64,000 nucleotides of DNA from Leguminivora glycinivorella (GCF_023078275.1 NC_062990.1:12105549-12169548); one strand, 5' to 3'. Shown: positions 46,213-56,639, numbered from the stretch's first letter. Numbers and translations are program-made. The notes: generated by a model from the sequence alone, not told the origin.

Positions 46213-49200
46213 TTACATTACTTCATCTAAATGATCTTGGACTTCAACATCATTTATGTGAGTAATGCTCAAAGGTATGGATTGCTGAATTTCTACGATA
46301 GTCTTTTCTCTGTGAGGGCTTTTCACTGTGTCTGTAACAACTTCACTGTCTGAAACTTCATGATCATCTACAGTATTAAATGTTCCAGAGTCATTTGCAT
46401 TGAAAAGCCTTAAAGCAACGGTGATAGGAGCGAGATACTTCTGACTTACAGGTCGTGGTGTTACATTGACTAGGTTTTCAGAAGGAGATTGTCTGTTTTG
46501 ACCGTCTTCACTATTAGTTAAATTCTCATCAAGGCTGTTTCTCACTCCAACGATCTCGTAGCCTTCTTGCAAGTACGGAACCATAGTCGAAACTAAATTG
46601 TTAACAATTTGATCTTTGAAAGTATCAAGAGTAGAATCTTGAACAACAATAGGGGAGGCGAACTTGTATTCGTTTGCATTTGTTTTTAGAACATTCTCTT
46701 TTTTCTGGTCATTCTCTAAGTGCTCTATTTCACTGTCAACAATATTTTGTATTTTAGCTCTGACTGTGATTCTGCTTCTTGCAGTTTTAGATGGAACATT
46801 CGAGTAGTTGTCATATTGATTTTGTTCAGGGTTGGCGTTTCGTGGAGTATTTGGCTGGGCAGTAGAATAATGATCATATCGAGTATCTTCATTGAAATGA
46901 TTTCTTTGAGTGTTTGGTGATACCGTTGAGTAGTGATCATATTGAGATTCTTCAACAATTTTGTTTCTTTGAATATTTGGCGATACAGTGGAATAGTGGT
47001 CGTATCGACTTTCTTCAGGAATCCTGTTTCTTTGGGTATTTGGTGACACCGTGGAATAATGATCATACCGAGTTTGTTCTGCTTTTAAGCTGAATCTTGG
47101 TTTAGGTTTGATGATATCATCATTATGTACATTCGTTTGCTTTTCAGCAGCATGATTTATTTTGAGTAAATCTTCATTTGATATTATATCCTGTGTCGAA
47201 GCTACGAGTCTTGAAATTCGATCATCTTCTGTTGTAATACTACGAATCGTTGTAGATGCTACTTCATTGTAATAATACCTTTCACTTCTTGCATTGCCTC
47301 GAGGAGCCTCAACTTTGAAATGAACAGCTCCTCGATAAGTCAGCGGTTTCTCTGTACTTCTAATACCATAATTTCCATTAATATTACGGATGTCGAACGT
47401 AGGAGTTTCAGCATAGACACGAGTAGGTTTCTGTGAGTTGTCTTCATGTTCTTCAGGTATTTCTTCTTCGTTAGTGCAATTGTGATCTTTGAACACTTGA
47501 ACAACATTGGTTGTTAGATGTTCATGATCTTGCTCAGCATTATCCTCTTTGTTTTGAAGAGGTTTAGAGCGTTCACTTTGCTTCGTCTCGAAGTTCGTTA
47601 CTTTGTCAGTGATTTGTTCGTTGAGTTGGATGGGGTGTAGAGTTTGTATGTTGTAGTAGGCAGGGGTGGCTATATTGTTGTTGTAGTAGTAGTTTGGTAG
47701 TGTGTACTGGACGTTTGCTTGCGGGAACTCTTGGTCAGACGGGAACTGCTGCTGCAGGAGGAAGATCTCGACGGGCTGTGGGGAGGTTACGGGCGCTTGG
47801 GTTTGATTGTCGTTGGACGGCGATACTTGGTACAGCTGTGTTGTTAGCGGCAACTGAAATAAGACAATTATCTGTTAAACCGATAAATCCTTGAATATCT
47901 AATCCTCAATCTGAAGTATCATCTCTTTTAATAATGTATGTATGTATGTATGTATGTATGTATAAGCTTTATTGTACATAAAGGAAACAAAAGAGATACA
48001 GTTACAGAGTCAGTAATATACAATGTAGGCGGACTTATCCCTTAATGGGATCTCTTCCAGTCAACCTTTGAGGAAATGAGTAGAAGCGAATTAACGATGA
48101 GTGACCAATTCAAAAATAATTTGATTAATCACAATCAGACTACGAATATAGGGCAGTGAGCGGCAGCATCTCCACACACATTAAAAACTAGTCAACTAAG
48201 ACAGTGTCCATATTAAGTCTTACGTCAAGAAAGGTAGAGTCTAGCTGTTTACTCGCCAATTCAGACACTACCGACTTAAAGAAACTAAAAATCATTGACA
48301 AGGATGTAAAACTAACCTGTGTATTGGAGAACTGAATCGCGCGCTCCCCAAGCGCGATACTCGCGGTATGGGTACCAGTGTTCACGGATACTGCCCCGTG
48401 GTAACCGGTGTCGTCGGCCACGTAGCGAACTTCTTGCTCGTTCTGAAATAAATTATGAGAAAAAATATGGGTAAGTATAAGTATATTTATTTAGGTACAT
48501 TTCACTGTAAAAACCTCATTATTAGTCATTTATTTTTCTTTTTCTTAGGCTAGGTTTTTTACAATATGAGTATAAAAGCAAAATGAAATAAAACACTTAC
48601 AAAACAATATAAAACATATAAACACATTATAGAAAACCTAACCTGAGCATATCTTTTTTTTTCTCCACTTTTATGAAATGTGATATTTTTGACAAAAATT
48701 AGGCTATTTCTACTCAGAATCACTAGCTTTTTCAATCCTAGTAGTTAAAAAAAGTGTCCCATACGATTTTTTCTTATTTTGTTACAATTTTCGGTACTTG
48801 TTGTGTGGGGTAACAAAAGAGGAAAGTAACAAAAATGTATGGACATTCTGGGACACTTTTTGTCTCCCAGTGAGATTGAAAGTACTACTCGTAAATCTCG
48901 TGATTCTTAGTACAATTGATCTAAAATTCCCTTAAAAAATCAAAATAAAAAAAATGGCAAAAAAAAAAAATGCTCACTCACTAGGGTGCCGCCAGCTGCG
49001 GGTCATTATTAGTATTATTATACCTAGTGTTTACTAAAGGAAAATACGAGTAATTCAGAGGTAATCTAGATATATTGGGGATGAGCTCAAAGCAAGTTTG
49101 TTGCTGGCCAGCCGAATTTTCTGCAGCCCAGTTTTGCAACTCAAGGTTTAAATTAACAAAATAACTTGGAAATATACATACTTACATACATCATAGCTAC

Positions 49201-49434
49201 ATTCAAAGAAATAAAATAGAAGGGCAAAAAGTGGAAAACGTCTTTGCCTTTGGCTAGTCTGTGGTCAAGAGTAAGCCCATTTATAATTAAAAAAAAAAAA
49301 AAAAATGGAAAAATGTCGTAAAAAACGTGTAAAGTTACCTGTGGCAGTTTGACATAATAGTGCCCCGCGGTGCCATCTCCCTGCGGCGTCAGCTGCCAGC
49401 CCCACTCGTAGCCCACTCCATTTTGCTGGATTTT
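44376..49434 (-). CDS. Cuticular-type structural protein: RR-like domain + Tyr/Ser repeats + PVEK repeats (5' exon missing)
   Basis: Three phase-0 exons read right to left: 49434-49339, 48442-48317, 47853 onward. The first two encode a Rebers-Riddiford-like (chitin_bind_4 type) domain: YEWGWQLTPQGDGTAGHYYVKLP then EVRYVADDTGYHGAV. This is followed by ~546 residues with five YDHYSTVSP repeats, a frame break at ~46200, and ~610 residues dominated by PYPVEKxVEKKVPYPV-type repeats. Known: RR domains bind chitin in cuticle or matrix; PVEK-rich arrays occur in arthropod extracellular structural proteins. Inferred: a secreted cuticle or matrix protein of ~1,200 residues. Signal-peptide exon and promoter not located upstream of 49434. 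Not named more closely. Confidence 0.75.
46213..47853 (-). CDS. Cuticular-type protein, long exon part 1 (Gln/Asn-rich, five YDHYSTVSP repeats)
   Basis: The acceptor ATTTCAG lies just before 47853, so the Leu-Pro-Leu start is an exon border, not a start codon. 546 codons. N-terminal part is Gln/Pro/Tyr-rich; around residues 262-366 (about 47070-46755) a ~22-residue repeat, core YDHYSTVSPNTQRN, occurs five times with decay in the last copies; many dibasic and Glu-rich stretches follow. Ends DHLDEVM then TAA at 46213-46215. Codon use is uniform with the next part, which argues that both belong to one protein. Confidence 0.8.
   Translation of the reverse strand: MPLTTQLYQVSPSNDNQTQAPVTSPQPVEIFLLQQQFPSDQEFPQANVQYTLPNYYYNNNIATPAYYNIQTLHPIQLNEQITDKVTNFETKQSERSKPLQNKEDNAEQDHEHLTTNVVQVFKDHNCTNEEEIPEEHEDNSQKPTRVYAETPTFDIRNINGNYGIRSTEKPLTYRGAVHFKVEAPRGNARSERYYYNEVASTTIRSITTEDDRISRLVASTQDIISNEDLLKINHAAEKQTNVHNDDIIKPKPRFSLKAEQTRYDHYSTVSPNTQRNRIPEESRYDHYSTVSPNIQRNKIVEESQYDHYSTVSPNTQRNHFNEDTRYDHYSTAQPNTPRNANPEQNQYDNYSNVPSKTARSRITVRAKIQNIVDSEIEHLENDQKKENVLKTNANEYKFASPIVVQDSTLDTFKDQIVNNLVSTMVPYLQEGYEIVGVRNSLDENLTNSEDGQNRQSPSENLVNVTPRPVSQKYLAPITVALRLFNANDSGTFNTVDDHEVSDSEVVTDTVKSPHREKTIVEIQQSIPLSITHINDVEVQDHLDEVM
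47930..48075 (-). mobile_element. LINE 3' end with (TACA)n tail, in an intron of the cuticular-type gene
   Basis: (TGTA)n at 47936-47962, then AAGCTTTATTGTACATAAAGG and GGCGGACTTATCCCTTAATGGGATCTCTTCC: the reverse complement of the LINE end at 19712-19832. Confidence 0.65.
48317..48442 (-). CDS. Cuticular-type protein exon: second half of RR-like domain
   Basis: Acceptor TATTTCAG precedes AACGAGCAAG; donor ACACAG|GTTAGT follows. 42 codons, NEQEVRYVADDTGYHGAVSV then NTGTHTASIALGERAIQFSN. V-x-Y-x-AD-x-x-GYH is the hallmark second half of RR-type cuticle domains. Phase 0 both sides. Confidence 0.87.
48443..49338. other. Intron of the cuticular-type gene with a small fold-back
   Basis: 48746-48863: AAAAAGTGTCCCATACG pairs with CATTCTGGGACACTTTTT. 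The rest is AT-rich with A/T runs. Confidence 0.5.
49339..49434 (-). CDS. Cuticular-type protein exon: first half of RR-like domain
   Basis: On the minus strand the acceptor TTTTGCAG precedes AAAATCCAG at 49434, and the donor CCACAG|GTAACT follows 49339. 32 codons, KIQQNGVGYEWGWQLTPQGD then GTAGHYYVKLPQ. The G-x-x-x-GHY spacing matches the start of an RR consensus. Phase 0 on both sides. Confidence 0.85.
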
Positions 49435-49609
49435 CTGCAAAATAATAACAAATAGGTAATTAAGAAGACAAAAAAATAGGACATCTGCTGGCACACACAA
49501 ACAGAGCGGGCGCCATATGCAGTTATCCGTGACAAAGAACAATGATGGGTGAAGGTGAATGATCGAAATACCGAAATACGATAATGTATAAATTAAATAA
49601 ATAAATAAT

Positions 49610-49970
49610 AAATGTTATAATAGAACTTCTTACATAGATTGACTGAGTCCCACGGTAAGCTCAAGAAGGCTTGTGTTGTGGGTATACCTACTCAGACATC
49701 GATATAATATACAAATACTTATATGTATGTATACATAGAAAGCATCCATGACTTAGGAACAATCTGTGCTCATCACACAAATAAATTCCGTTCTTTGCAG
49801 GGTTAACACATGATTGCCGCGAGAGTATGTCGCCGCAAGATAGACTACCCGTCCTTATGTCCATTAATGCAGCTAGAAGAAGACGTGTCATCTATCTCGC
49901 GGCAATCATGTGCTAGGCCTACTGGGATTCGAACCCAGGACCGTGGCTTGGCAGGCAGGGTCACTACGCG
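49610..49970 (-). mobile_element. tRNA-derived SINE (family S1) interrupted by a fold-back
   Basis: GACTGAGTCCCACGGTAAGC...CATCCATGACTTAGGAACA...GCTCATCACACAAATAAATTC is followed by an insert (49806-49913) and then CTACTGGGATTCGAACCCAGGACCGTGG...GGCAGGGTCACTACGCGC, the tRNA-like head. The insert has inverted ends CACATGATTGCCGCGAG / CTCGCGGCAATCATGTG. Confidence 0.85.
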
Positions 49971-50121
49971 CTAGTTAAATGAAATTCCTCGGCAATAACG
50001 CATCTAGTTTGATGGGACTACCGCCAAAATACATAAGAACTTAACAAATGGTTCAACCTATAAACTGAAATAGATACCAATAAGATACCATACACTAAAG
50101 AAAAACGATCAAGCCCACTGG

Positions 50122-50194
50122 TGGCGAAGCCGGGAATCGAACCCGGGTCTCCAGCTATCGCGGCTGACGTGTTCGACCGCTACACCACCTCGAC
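50122..50194 (-). other. tRNA-like sequence 1 (pseudo-tRNA / SINE head)
   Basis: 73 nt fold as a cloverleaf: D stem GTGT/ACAC, anticodon stem TCAGC/GCTGG with loop CGCGATA, T arm CCGGG-TTCGATT-CCCGG. The acceptor stem has a mismatch (position 2:71), position 33 is G not T, and CCA is encoded in the DNA (50119-50121), so a processed tRNA-derived element is more likely than an active gene. Confidence 0.6.
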
Positions 50195-50359
50195 CGCCGA
50201 GGTACCCGTCGAAATTTCTCTAGTGTATGTTATCTCTGAAGGCTAGGCGCCTTTGACCAACTCTAAGGGCGAGCAATTTGTGCTTGCACCTCCTATATGA
50301 ATCCTTTTGCAGGATTACGATATATATTACACTGAAGAAAAAACGATCAAGCCCACTGG

Positions 50360-50432
50360 TGGCGAAGCCGGGAATCGAACCCGGGTCTCCAGCTATCGCG
50401 GCTGACGTGTTCGACCGCTACACCACCTCGAC
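50360..50432 (-). other. tRNA-like sequence 2
   Basis: Identical in its cloverleaf parts to 50122-50194, one 238-bp unit later. Confidence 0.6.
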
Positions 50433-50676
50433 CGCCGAGGTACCCGTCGAAATTTCTCTAGTGTATGTTATCTCTGAAGGCTAGGCGCCTTTGACCAACT
50501 CTAAGGGCGAGCAATTTGTGCTTGCACCTCCTATATGAATCCTTTGCAGGATTACGATATATATTAGGATTCATATAGGAGGTGCAAGCACAAATTGCTC
50601 GCCCTTAGAGTTGGTCAAAGGCGCCTAGCCTTCAGAGATAACATACACTAGAGAAATTTCGACGGGTACCTCGGTG

Positions 50677-50749
50677 GTCGAGGTGGTGTAGCGGTCGAAC
50701 ACGTCAGCCGCGATAGCTGGAGACCCGGGTTCGATTCCCGGCTTCGCCA
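50677..50749 (+). other. tRNA-like sequence 3 (inverted copy)
   Basis: Same 73-nt cloverleaf on the plus strand in the right arm of the palindrome; CCA encoded at 50750-50752. Confidence 0.6.
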
Positions 50750-50802
50750 CCAGTGGGCTTGATCGTTTTTTCTTCAGTGTATGGTATCTATTTCAGTTTA
50801 TA

Positions 50803-52012
50803 ATTTATATATAGTAGTGTTACTACTTTAAAAACAAATCAAAAAATATTTAATAAAATAATTTGATTTGTTCCCTACATCGAAATTGTTCAACCTTCCG
50901 GATCTTTACGGACATATCGGTTATTCAACAGGTGGTCCACTTCTTAAAGATTAGATTACTCTAATACAATTTATATAACGTTACAATTCAATATACATGT
51001 CATTGTATTGCGTAAAACACACTGACGCAATAGAGAGAGTTATTATTATCAATAATTGTCTTTGGAGTCGGAAGCGATAGTTATTTTTCATGTATGGGCG
51101 TTTTAACAGGCGGAGATTTTAATTGAAGTTATCTATTTTATGAAGCATTTTATAGCTGCAGGTATATAGATACTAATAGTTCTTTTATCGGTAAAAATTA
51201 AACTATTATATTTCGTCACTACAAGAGGCATAAAACAACATTGTTTCTAAGGAACTCACTTAAAACATTAATTGATTATGTTTTAAGTGAGTAATTAAAA
51301 CTGCATGCATAGCACATTAAGATACAAGTGCGGAAAAGTTACGAATTTCCTTTTCGCACGTGTATCGTACGACGTTTTTTAGTATAGGTGGCCCTCTTAA
51401 TTTTTTTCTCTCTTATCTGAAGTTTCGACCTAGCAAAAAATTGCCCACTTCTTAGCAGTAGTGCGATAAAAAAGCACCATCTGTACTGAAAAAAAAAACT
51501 TGGTGGCATTTGAATTTTGATACATAACACTACAACAAACGTTACCGTTAACAACGTAGGCAATTACTAATGTAATGTGGTAGACATACTCGAACGCACC
51601 ATTAATATTAAAACGAAATCCGAGTTTTAAGAAAGTATACGGATAGGGACGAATACGGCCAGAATTCATCAAAATAATAACTGACATAATCTAGTTACAT
51701 TATTTAGTGTCAAGAGTAGGTATACTCTAATTGGCTTGTGTAACTTTTCATTGACCATCTTTCAATAAGCTTATCAAGTCATGTCCAATCAGAAATCATT
51801 GGCGTCCAATCACCGGATGATCAAACGGCCCACTTAGCACACATTTTACACCAAAGATTTCAAAAGTAAGGATTCGACTGTTCATATGATTTTTACTGAA
51901 CGTTTCTTTTCGTGCACGTTGGTCCACGAAAATTGCCAAATGTTACGACTACAAGAAAGTTTTAACTTCTGATTAGCAGAAACGTCTGCAATCGATGCCG
52001 TTAGGCTTAGAA
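50803..52012. other. Intergenic, AT-rich, unassigned
   Basis: Includes a short direct/inverted ACTCACTTAAAACAT / ATGTTTTAAGTGAGT hairpin at 51255-51292. No exon of the cuticular-type gene recognised. Confidence 0.4.
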
Positions 52013-52115
52013 TAAATTTAAAAGTGGAAAATGTCTGCCTTGGGTAAGACTTGAACTCAGAGGCCGTGAGTTCAAGTCTCACCCAAGGCAGACATTTTCC
52101 ACTTTTAAATTTATT
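52013..52115. repeat. Near-perfect hairpin from a tRNA-SINE end
   Basis: AAATTTAAAAGTGGAAAATG...GCCTTGGGTAAGACTTGAACTCA is followed after ~8 nt by the reverse complement TGAGTTCAAGTCTCACCCAAGG...CATTTTCCACTTTTAAATTT, arms ~47 bp with one mismatch. A single arm also occurs at 55968-56015. Confidence 0.88.
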
Positions 52116-52227
52116 ACAAGAAAGTTATCAAATAAATACCTATTCGTGTAAGAGTTGAACTAAAATGAAATACCTCAATAATTATAAATGTCTGCACATA
52201 ACATAGCACTGAGAAAAATGAGTAAGT

Positions 52228-52802
52228 GTTTAATTTTTAGGGTTCCGTAATCAACTAGGAACCCTTATAGTTTCGCCATGTCTGTCTGTCCGTCCGTCCG
52301 TCCGTCCGTCCGTCCGTCCGTCCGTCCGTCCGCGGATAATCTCAGTAAACGTTAGCACTAGAAAGCTCAAATTTGGTAACAATATGTATATCAATTACGC
52401 CAACAAAGTGCAAAAATAAAAAATGGAAAAAAATGTTTTATTAGGGTACCCCCCCTACATGTAAAGTGGGGGCTGATATTTTTTTTCATTCCAACCCCAA
52501 CCGAGTGATATATTTTTGGATAGGTATTTAAAAATGAATAAGGGTTTACTAAGATCGTTTTTCGATAATATTAATATTTTCGGAAATAATCGCTCCTAAA
52601 GGAAAAAAAAGTGCGTCCCCCCCCCTCTAACTTTTGAACCATATGTTTAAAAAATATGAAAAAATCACAAAAGTAGAACTTTATAAACACTTTCTAGGAA
52701 AATTGTTTTGAACTTGATAGGTTCAGTAGTTTTTGAGAAAAATACGGAAAACTACGGAACCCTACACTGAGCGTGGCCCGACACGCTCTTGGCCGGTTTT
52801 TT
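52228..52802 (+). mobile_element. Non-autonomous repeat bounded by GGGTTCCGTA inverted ends
   Basis: TTTTTAGGGTTCCGTAATCAACTAGGAACCC... then a (GTCC)n run at 52285-52332 and ends ACTACGGAACCCTACACTGAGCGTGGCCCGACACGCTCTTGGCCGG. A shorter copy starts at 58230 (TTTTTAGGGTTCCGTAGTCAACTAGGAACCC). No coding capacity. Confidence 0.75.
52285..52332 (+). repeat. (GTCC)n microsatellite
   Basis: Uninterrupted CCGT/GTCC repeats inside the element above. Confidence 0.9.
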
Positions 52803-53227
52803 TATTAACACTTGTATAATGGCAACATATATGTATTTTTTGGAATTTAGATGTGGTTTCTAGTACATACACAATGCGATTGGTTGATGAGTTCGCATCG
52901 CACGCGATTTTTCGCATAAATACTGCACGCTTGGCTCGCATTCGTGTCACGTCCTTACAAAGTATTTTATAAGTCTATATTTTACACTTATACTGTTTAC
53001 CAACAAAACTGACCCGGTTGCGCAACGTTTCAATTGCCCGAGCTTTTCAACGAGACCTGTTCGTCAAGTTTCGTTAAGTCATCACTAGTTGCTTGTTTTG
53101 ATAAATGTTTCTGACACAATTTGTGAACCGGGGTAAAAAAACTTTAGGTAAGTATGTTATTTTAAGTGTACGAAATATGTAAGTTTAGCTATACAAAATG
53201 TGTGTGTCGCTCGCTCTTTATGCGCTG

Positions 53228-53330
53228 AGTTAGTCGGGAGTGTTCTTAGCCATGTTTCATGAAAATCGGTCCACTATGTCGCGGTCGGTTTTTTTTTCAA
53301 AATTTTAATTTTATACTTGTTTTAAATATT
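53228..53330 (-). repeat. Dispersed repeat, second copy of the 38518 insert
   Basis: GTTAGTCGGGAGTGTTCTTAGCCATGTTTCATGAAAATCGGTCC-ACTATGTCGCGGTCGG is the reverse complement of the block at 38550-38620. Confidence 0.8.
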
Positions 53331-54429
53331 TTGTGCAGTCGATAGTTCCTTGCTGGTACATAAGTATTATAATTTGCACTAGATTATATTATGATATTGG
53401 AAAATGTATTGCGGCTAGTAAACAATAAATCAATGCTTACACCTGTCACCTGTCGTAGATCTAAGCTAGAGTAATTTATTTGTGATAAAATTTACTTCTG
53501 ATACACTTTACTATCTTTGATGGCAGTTAAATAAATCTACCACAAGTAATAAGATAAGTATACCTACCCATTTCATTCAAATTTAAACCTATAGAACCCT
53601 TAATACAAACTTGGGCCCTTCAATTTGGTATGATATTTTAGAAAAACATAAACTTAGGTAGAACTTCCTCTTGATTTTTATATCGCAAATTATCATCATT
53701 GTAACTTGACTTATGCGCTGCTAAAAGTTTTAAGTATGGTTTTATGTAATTATACAGTACTTAAATGAAATGGTTTAAGTATTAGAAAACACAATATCTA
53801 ATGAATTCACCGCTGAACCGTAAACGCAGAAATAAATTATTCTACGAACAATGAAACAAAAGACAGATTTACAAGTGCAACTTGGCTTTATCTAACAATA
53901 AATACAACTTCCAGCCTCCGAGAAACTGACTTATGTGTCCATAAGCCTTAAATACTTCCCCCTTTTTCCTTCAAGAGCAAAACCTAGACGTTGCCTTATA
54001 ACGTTCACTTTCATGCTCCCGGGGACTTTTACTCTCGAGTATAATTCACATCGTTCGAATATCGATCGAGAAACTGGTATAATTCGATCTTCAACTGTTT
54101 TTAGTAGCCATCAAGCTTAGGACTTGTAAACTGGTTAAATTGGTTAGAATGGTCTTGGTAATAGAATTAACAGGGCAGCTTATAAGGAGATCGCGGATTA
54201 GTCTCTAACAAAAACATAAAGACTAGTGACTATTGAATAGGGTTGGTGTTAGGACTGTTTAGAACTGAGCGGCGCACGTCTTCCGAGAGAAAAGCATGTG
54301 TGTTTATGGTGTTCCTAGTCTATGGTATGTTGGGCTTTGAATGACGTATAAGAATGCGGTTTAAACTTTGTAGTTACCTCAACACCTTTTATTAGAAGTT
54401 TAGAATACTTCCTGTATCCAGTCACATCA
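53331..54429. other. Intergenic, unassigned
   Basis: AT-rich. No element or exon recognised. Confidence 0.35.
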
Positions 54430-55155
54430 TACCAGGGCATACATAACTTGCACAACCTGACACAGCAGTGTCACAATTTTGTTTCCTTTCAACCCCATAA
54501 TTGCGAGGAGTGGCACTGAAACTTTAGTACCTAGGTTAGTTTCATGAGTTATGCCTACCCCTTTATGCGATACGGGTGTAACTGTATGTATGTATGTATG
54601 TATAGTATGGTTATTTGGTTTTATATTTCCTGTGTACTAGATAAAAGTTAAGGAAATTTCTTCTTCGACCTAGCGTTTTCCCGGCCTAGCGCCGGGGTCC
54701 GCTTTCCTGCTCAGTCTTCTCCACATTGCCGGGAAAGTTAAGGAAATCTAAAGTGTAGGTACATTTTAGGTTACATTATTCTTACAGACATTTTTTCAGT
54801 ACTTGAGACTCAATTATGACCAAAATGGGATATTGCCGCAGATATATAATATTGTCTACAGAAGTGACATTTTCATAATAATGATATTAACGATGTTGTA
54901 CCTACGCTAAGGGCGGGTTAATAATTTCACCACCCCCTTTCTTCCCGTGGGTATCGTAGAAGTCGACTGTGGGATAGGGGTTAAATTGTGGCGTAGGCGA
55001 GAGCATGGCGAGAGGCTGGCAACCTGTCACTGCAATGTCACAATTTTCGTTTTCTTTCAACCACTTTTTGCCAAGAGTGGCACTGAAACTTGAGTAGTAC
55101 ATGTGCTCTGCCTACCCCTTTATGGGATACAGGCGTGATTGTATGTGTATGTGTG
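54430..55155 (+). mobile_element. Two copies of a dispersed element (54430-54605 and 54905-55155)
   Basis: Shared: GTCACA-TTT-TTTCTTTCAACC, TGCCAAGAGTGGCACTGAAACTT, GCCTACCCCTTTATG-GATAC and (GTAT)n ends. Further copies at 56640-56893 and 36585-36690 (-). Between them 54660-54735 has CTTCGACCTAGCGTTTTCCCGGCC...GTCTTCTCCACATTGCCGGG, another lepidopteran repeat. Confidence 0.75.
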
Positions 55156-55394
55156 TACCTACGCTGAAAAAATGACACAAGCCAGGAGCTACTTGTGCAT
55201 CATTTAATTCATTTACTTAGGACCTATACGCTCGGAGCGGAGCGTTTAGCGGGGCGTGCATAGCAATGCACGGTCGAGAAGTTTCCAAAGTTGCAGAACA
55301 TTCCTCATGAGAATTTTCGGTAACTTCTGAGAATGTTCTCGAGAACGAGAATTTATCAGAATACTTAGTAACTTCGTAGTTTATACCATAATTT

Positions 55395-55490
55395 CGTCGA
55401 ACTCAGCAAGTCAAGACGTAGTCCCGTGCTAGTGCGGTGGCTTCGTGTGCCGATGTTCTCAGGTTCGATCCTGACAGCGATCTTTTTGTT
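55395..55490 (+). mobile_element. tRNA-like SINE head
   Basis: GCTAGTGCGGTGGCTTCG (A-box-like) and CTCAGGTTCGATCCTGACAGC (B-box) followed by a T-rich tail. Confidence 0.6.
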
Positions 55491-56384
55491 TTTATTTTGT
55501 TTGTTTTTTTTGTATATACATATATTGGCATGACCAAAAACAGGCATCAAGAAATAATAGTTCGGTACCTAATTAAAAAAAATCAGGACTAAAACTGTGA
55601 AGTCTGAAAGTCGAAAATGTTCCCTGAAGTATAGTGAGAATTTAAGCAACTTATAGTGAGAATTTAGGTAACTTATCACTTATCAACAAAATAACTAACT
55701 GTAATAGACAATATTATACCTATAATAACATAATATATAGTTTTATATTATGCCCATTTAAACATTATTTCAAGTATATTCTCTTGTTTAAATAATAAAT
55801 TGCATGTTGCGGGAATGTTCTGCGAACATTCTCAAGAATGTTTCCGCTTTTTGGGAATGTTCTGCAATTTCTACATTACTAGGCGTGCGGCGGGGCGGGC
55901 GAGCGTGCGTCCACCCTATGTAACGTCGACTCAGGACACTTGTACGAGCTTTAATTTTTTTTTCAAGTCTCACCCAAGGCAGACATTTTCCACTTTTAAA
56001 TTTATTCTAAGCCTGAGCTTTAATTGTTTAACATGCACGCACGCTCTGCCCAATATGAGTGTGCACTCAGACCTTACAAAGACAGATGAAATGTTTAATG
56101 TATACTACGATTGTCTCCACTAAGAACAATCATGATTCCATAACGGAAACGATCGGTTTTTGCTTGTAAACTGCTCCTGGTAATGGCACCGGAAGTTATC
56201 ACAGTGCGGGGAAGTGGCACAAAGATGTGTACGGTAATGATATGGTAGTGTTGACTGATGAGAGCGTACGAGTTGCTTTTGCGATTGTAGACATCATCAT
56301 CCTCTTTGCGTTATCCCAGCCACGGCTCATGGGAGCCTGGGGTCCGCGTTGACAACTAATCCCAAGATTTGGAGTAGGCACTAG
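55491..56384. other. Intergenic with SINE tail
   Basis: 55968-56015 repeats one arm of the 52013 hairpin (CAAGTCTCACCCAAGGCAGACATTTTCCACTTTTAAATTTATTCTAAGCC). GAATGTTCTGCGAACATTCTCAAGAATGTT at 55812 is a local palindromic cluster. The rest is unassigned. Confidence 0.5.
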
Positions 56385-56612
56385 TTTTTACGAAAGCGAC
56401 TGCCACCCGACCTGAAGAAACTGGACCTTATTTGGAATTAGTCCGGTTTCCTCTCGATGTTTTCCTTCACCGAAAAGCGACTGGTAAGTATCAAATGACA
56501 TTTCGCACATAAATTCCAAAAAATTCATTGGTGCGAGCCGGGGTTCGAACCTGCGACCTCCGGAACGGAAGCTGCACGTACTTACCGCTAGGCTACCAGC
56601 GCTTCTTTTTCT
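56385..56612 (-). mobile_element. tRNA-derived SINE (second family)
   Basis: On the minus strand GCGCTGGTAGCCTAGCGGTAAG (A-box) and CGCAGGTTCGAACCCCGGC (B-box), then a body ending at ~56385. Distinct from family S1. Confidence 0.8.
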
Positions 56613-56639
56613 TGCGATTGTAGAGACATATACAATATA

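Larger units (their letters stand above)
50068..50802. repeat. Large palindrome with three tRNA-like heads
   Basis: Two direct copies of a 238-bp unit (starting ~50085 and ~50330) are followed by an inverted copy (50567-50800). Each unit has CACTGAAGAAAAAACGATCAAGCCC, a tRNA-like segment, and AAATTTCTCTAGTGTATGTTATCTC...GCACCTCCTATATGAATCC. Arms of ~210 bp around a ~25-nt loop at 50543-50566 are nearly perfect. The outer ends AACTGAAATAGATACC (50073) / GGTATCTATTTCAGTT (50784) also pair. Confidence 0.92.

Noticed and set aside
50122..50749. Three functional tRNA genes
   Set aside because: Encoded CCA, acceptor mismatch, non-U33 and association with a repeated 238-bp unit favour tRNA-derived elements.
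53935..54120. Signal-peptide exon of the cuticular-type gene
   Set aside because: Wrong strand and no hydrophobic N-terminus; no suitable minus-strand exon could be identified nearby.
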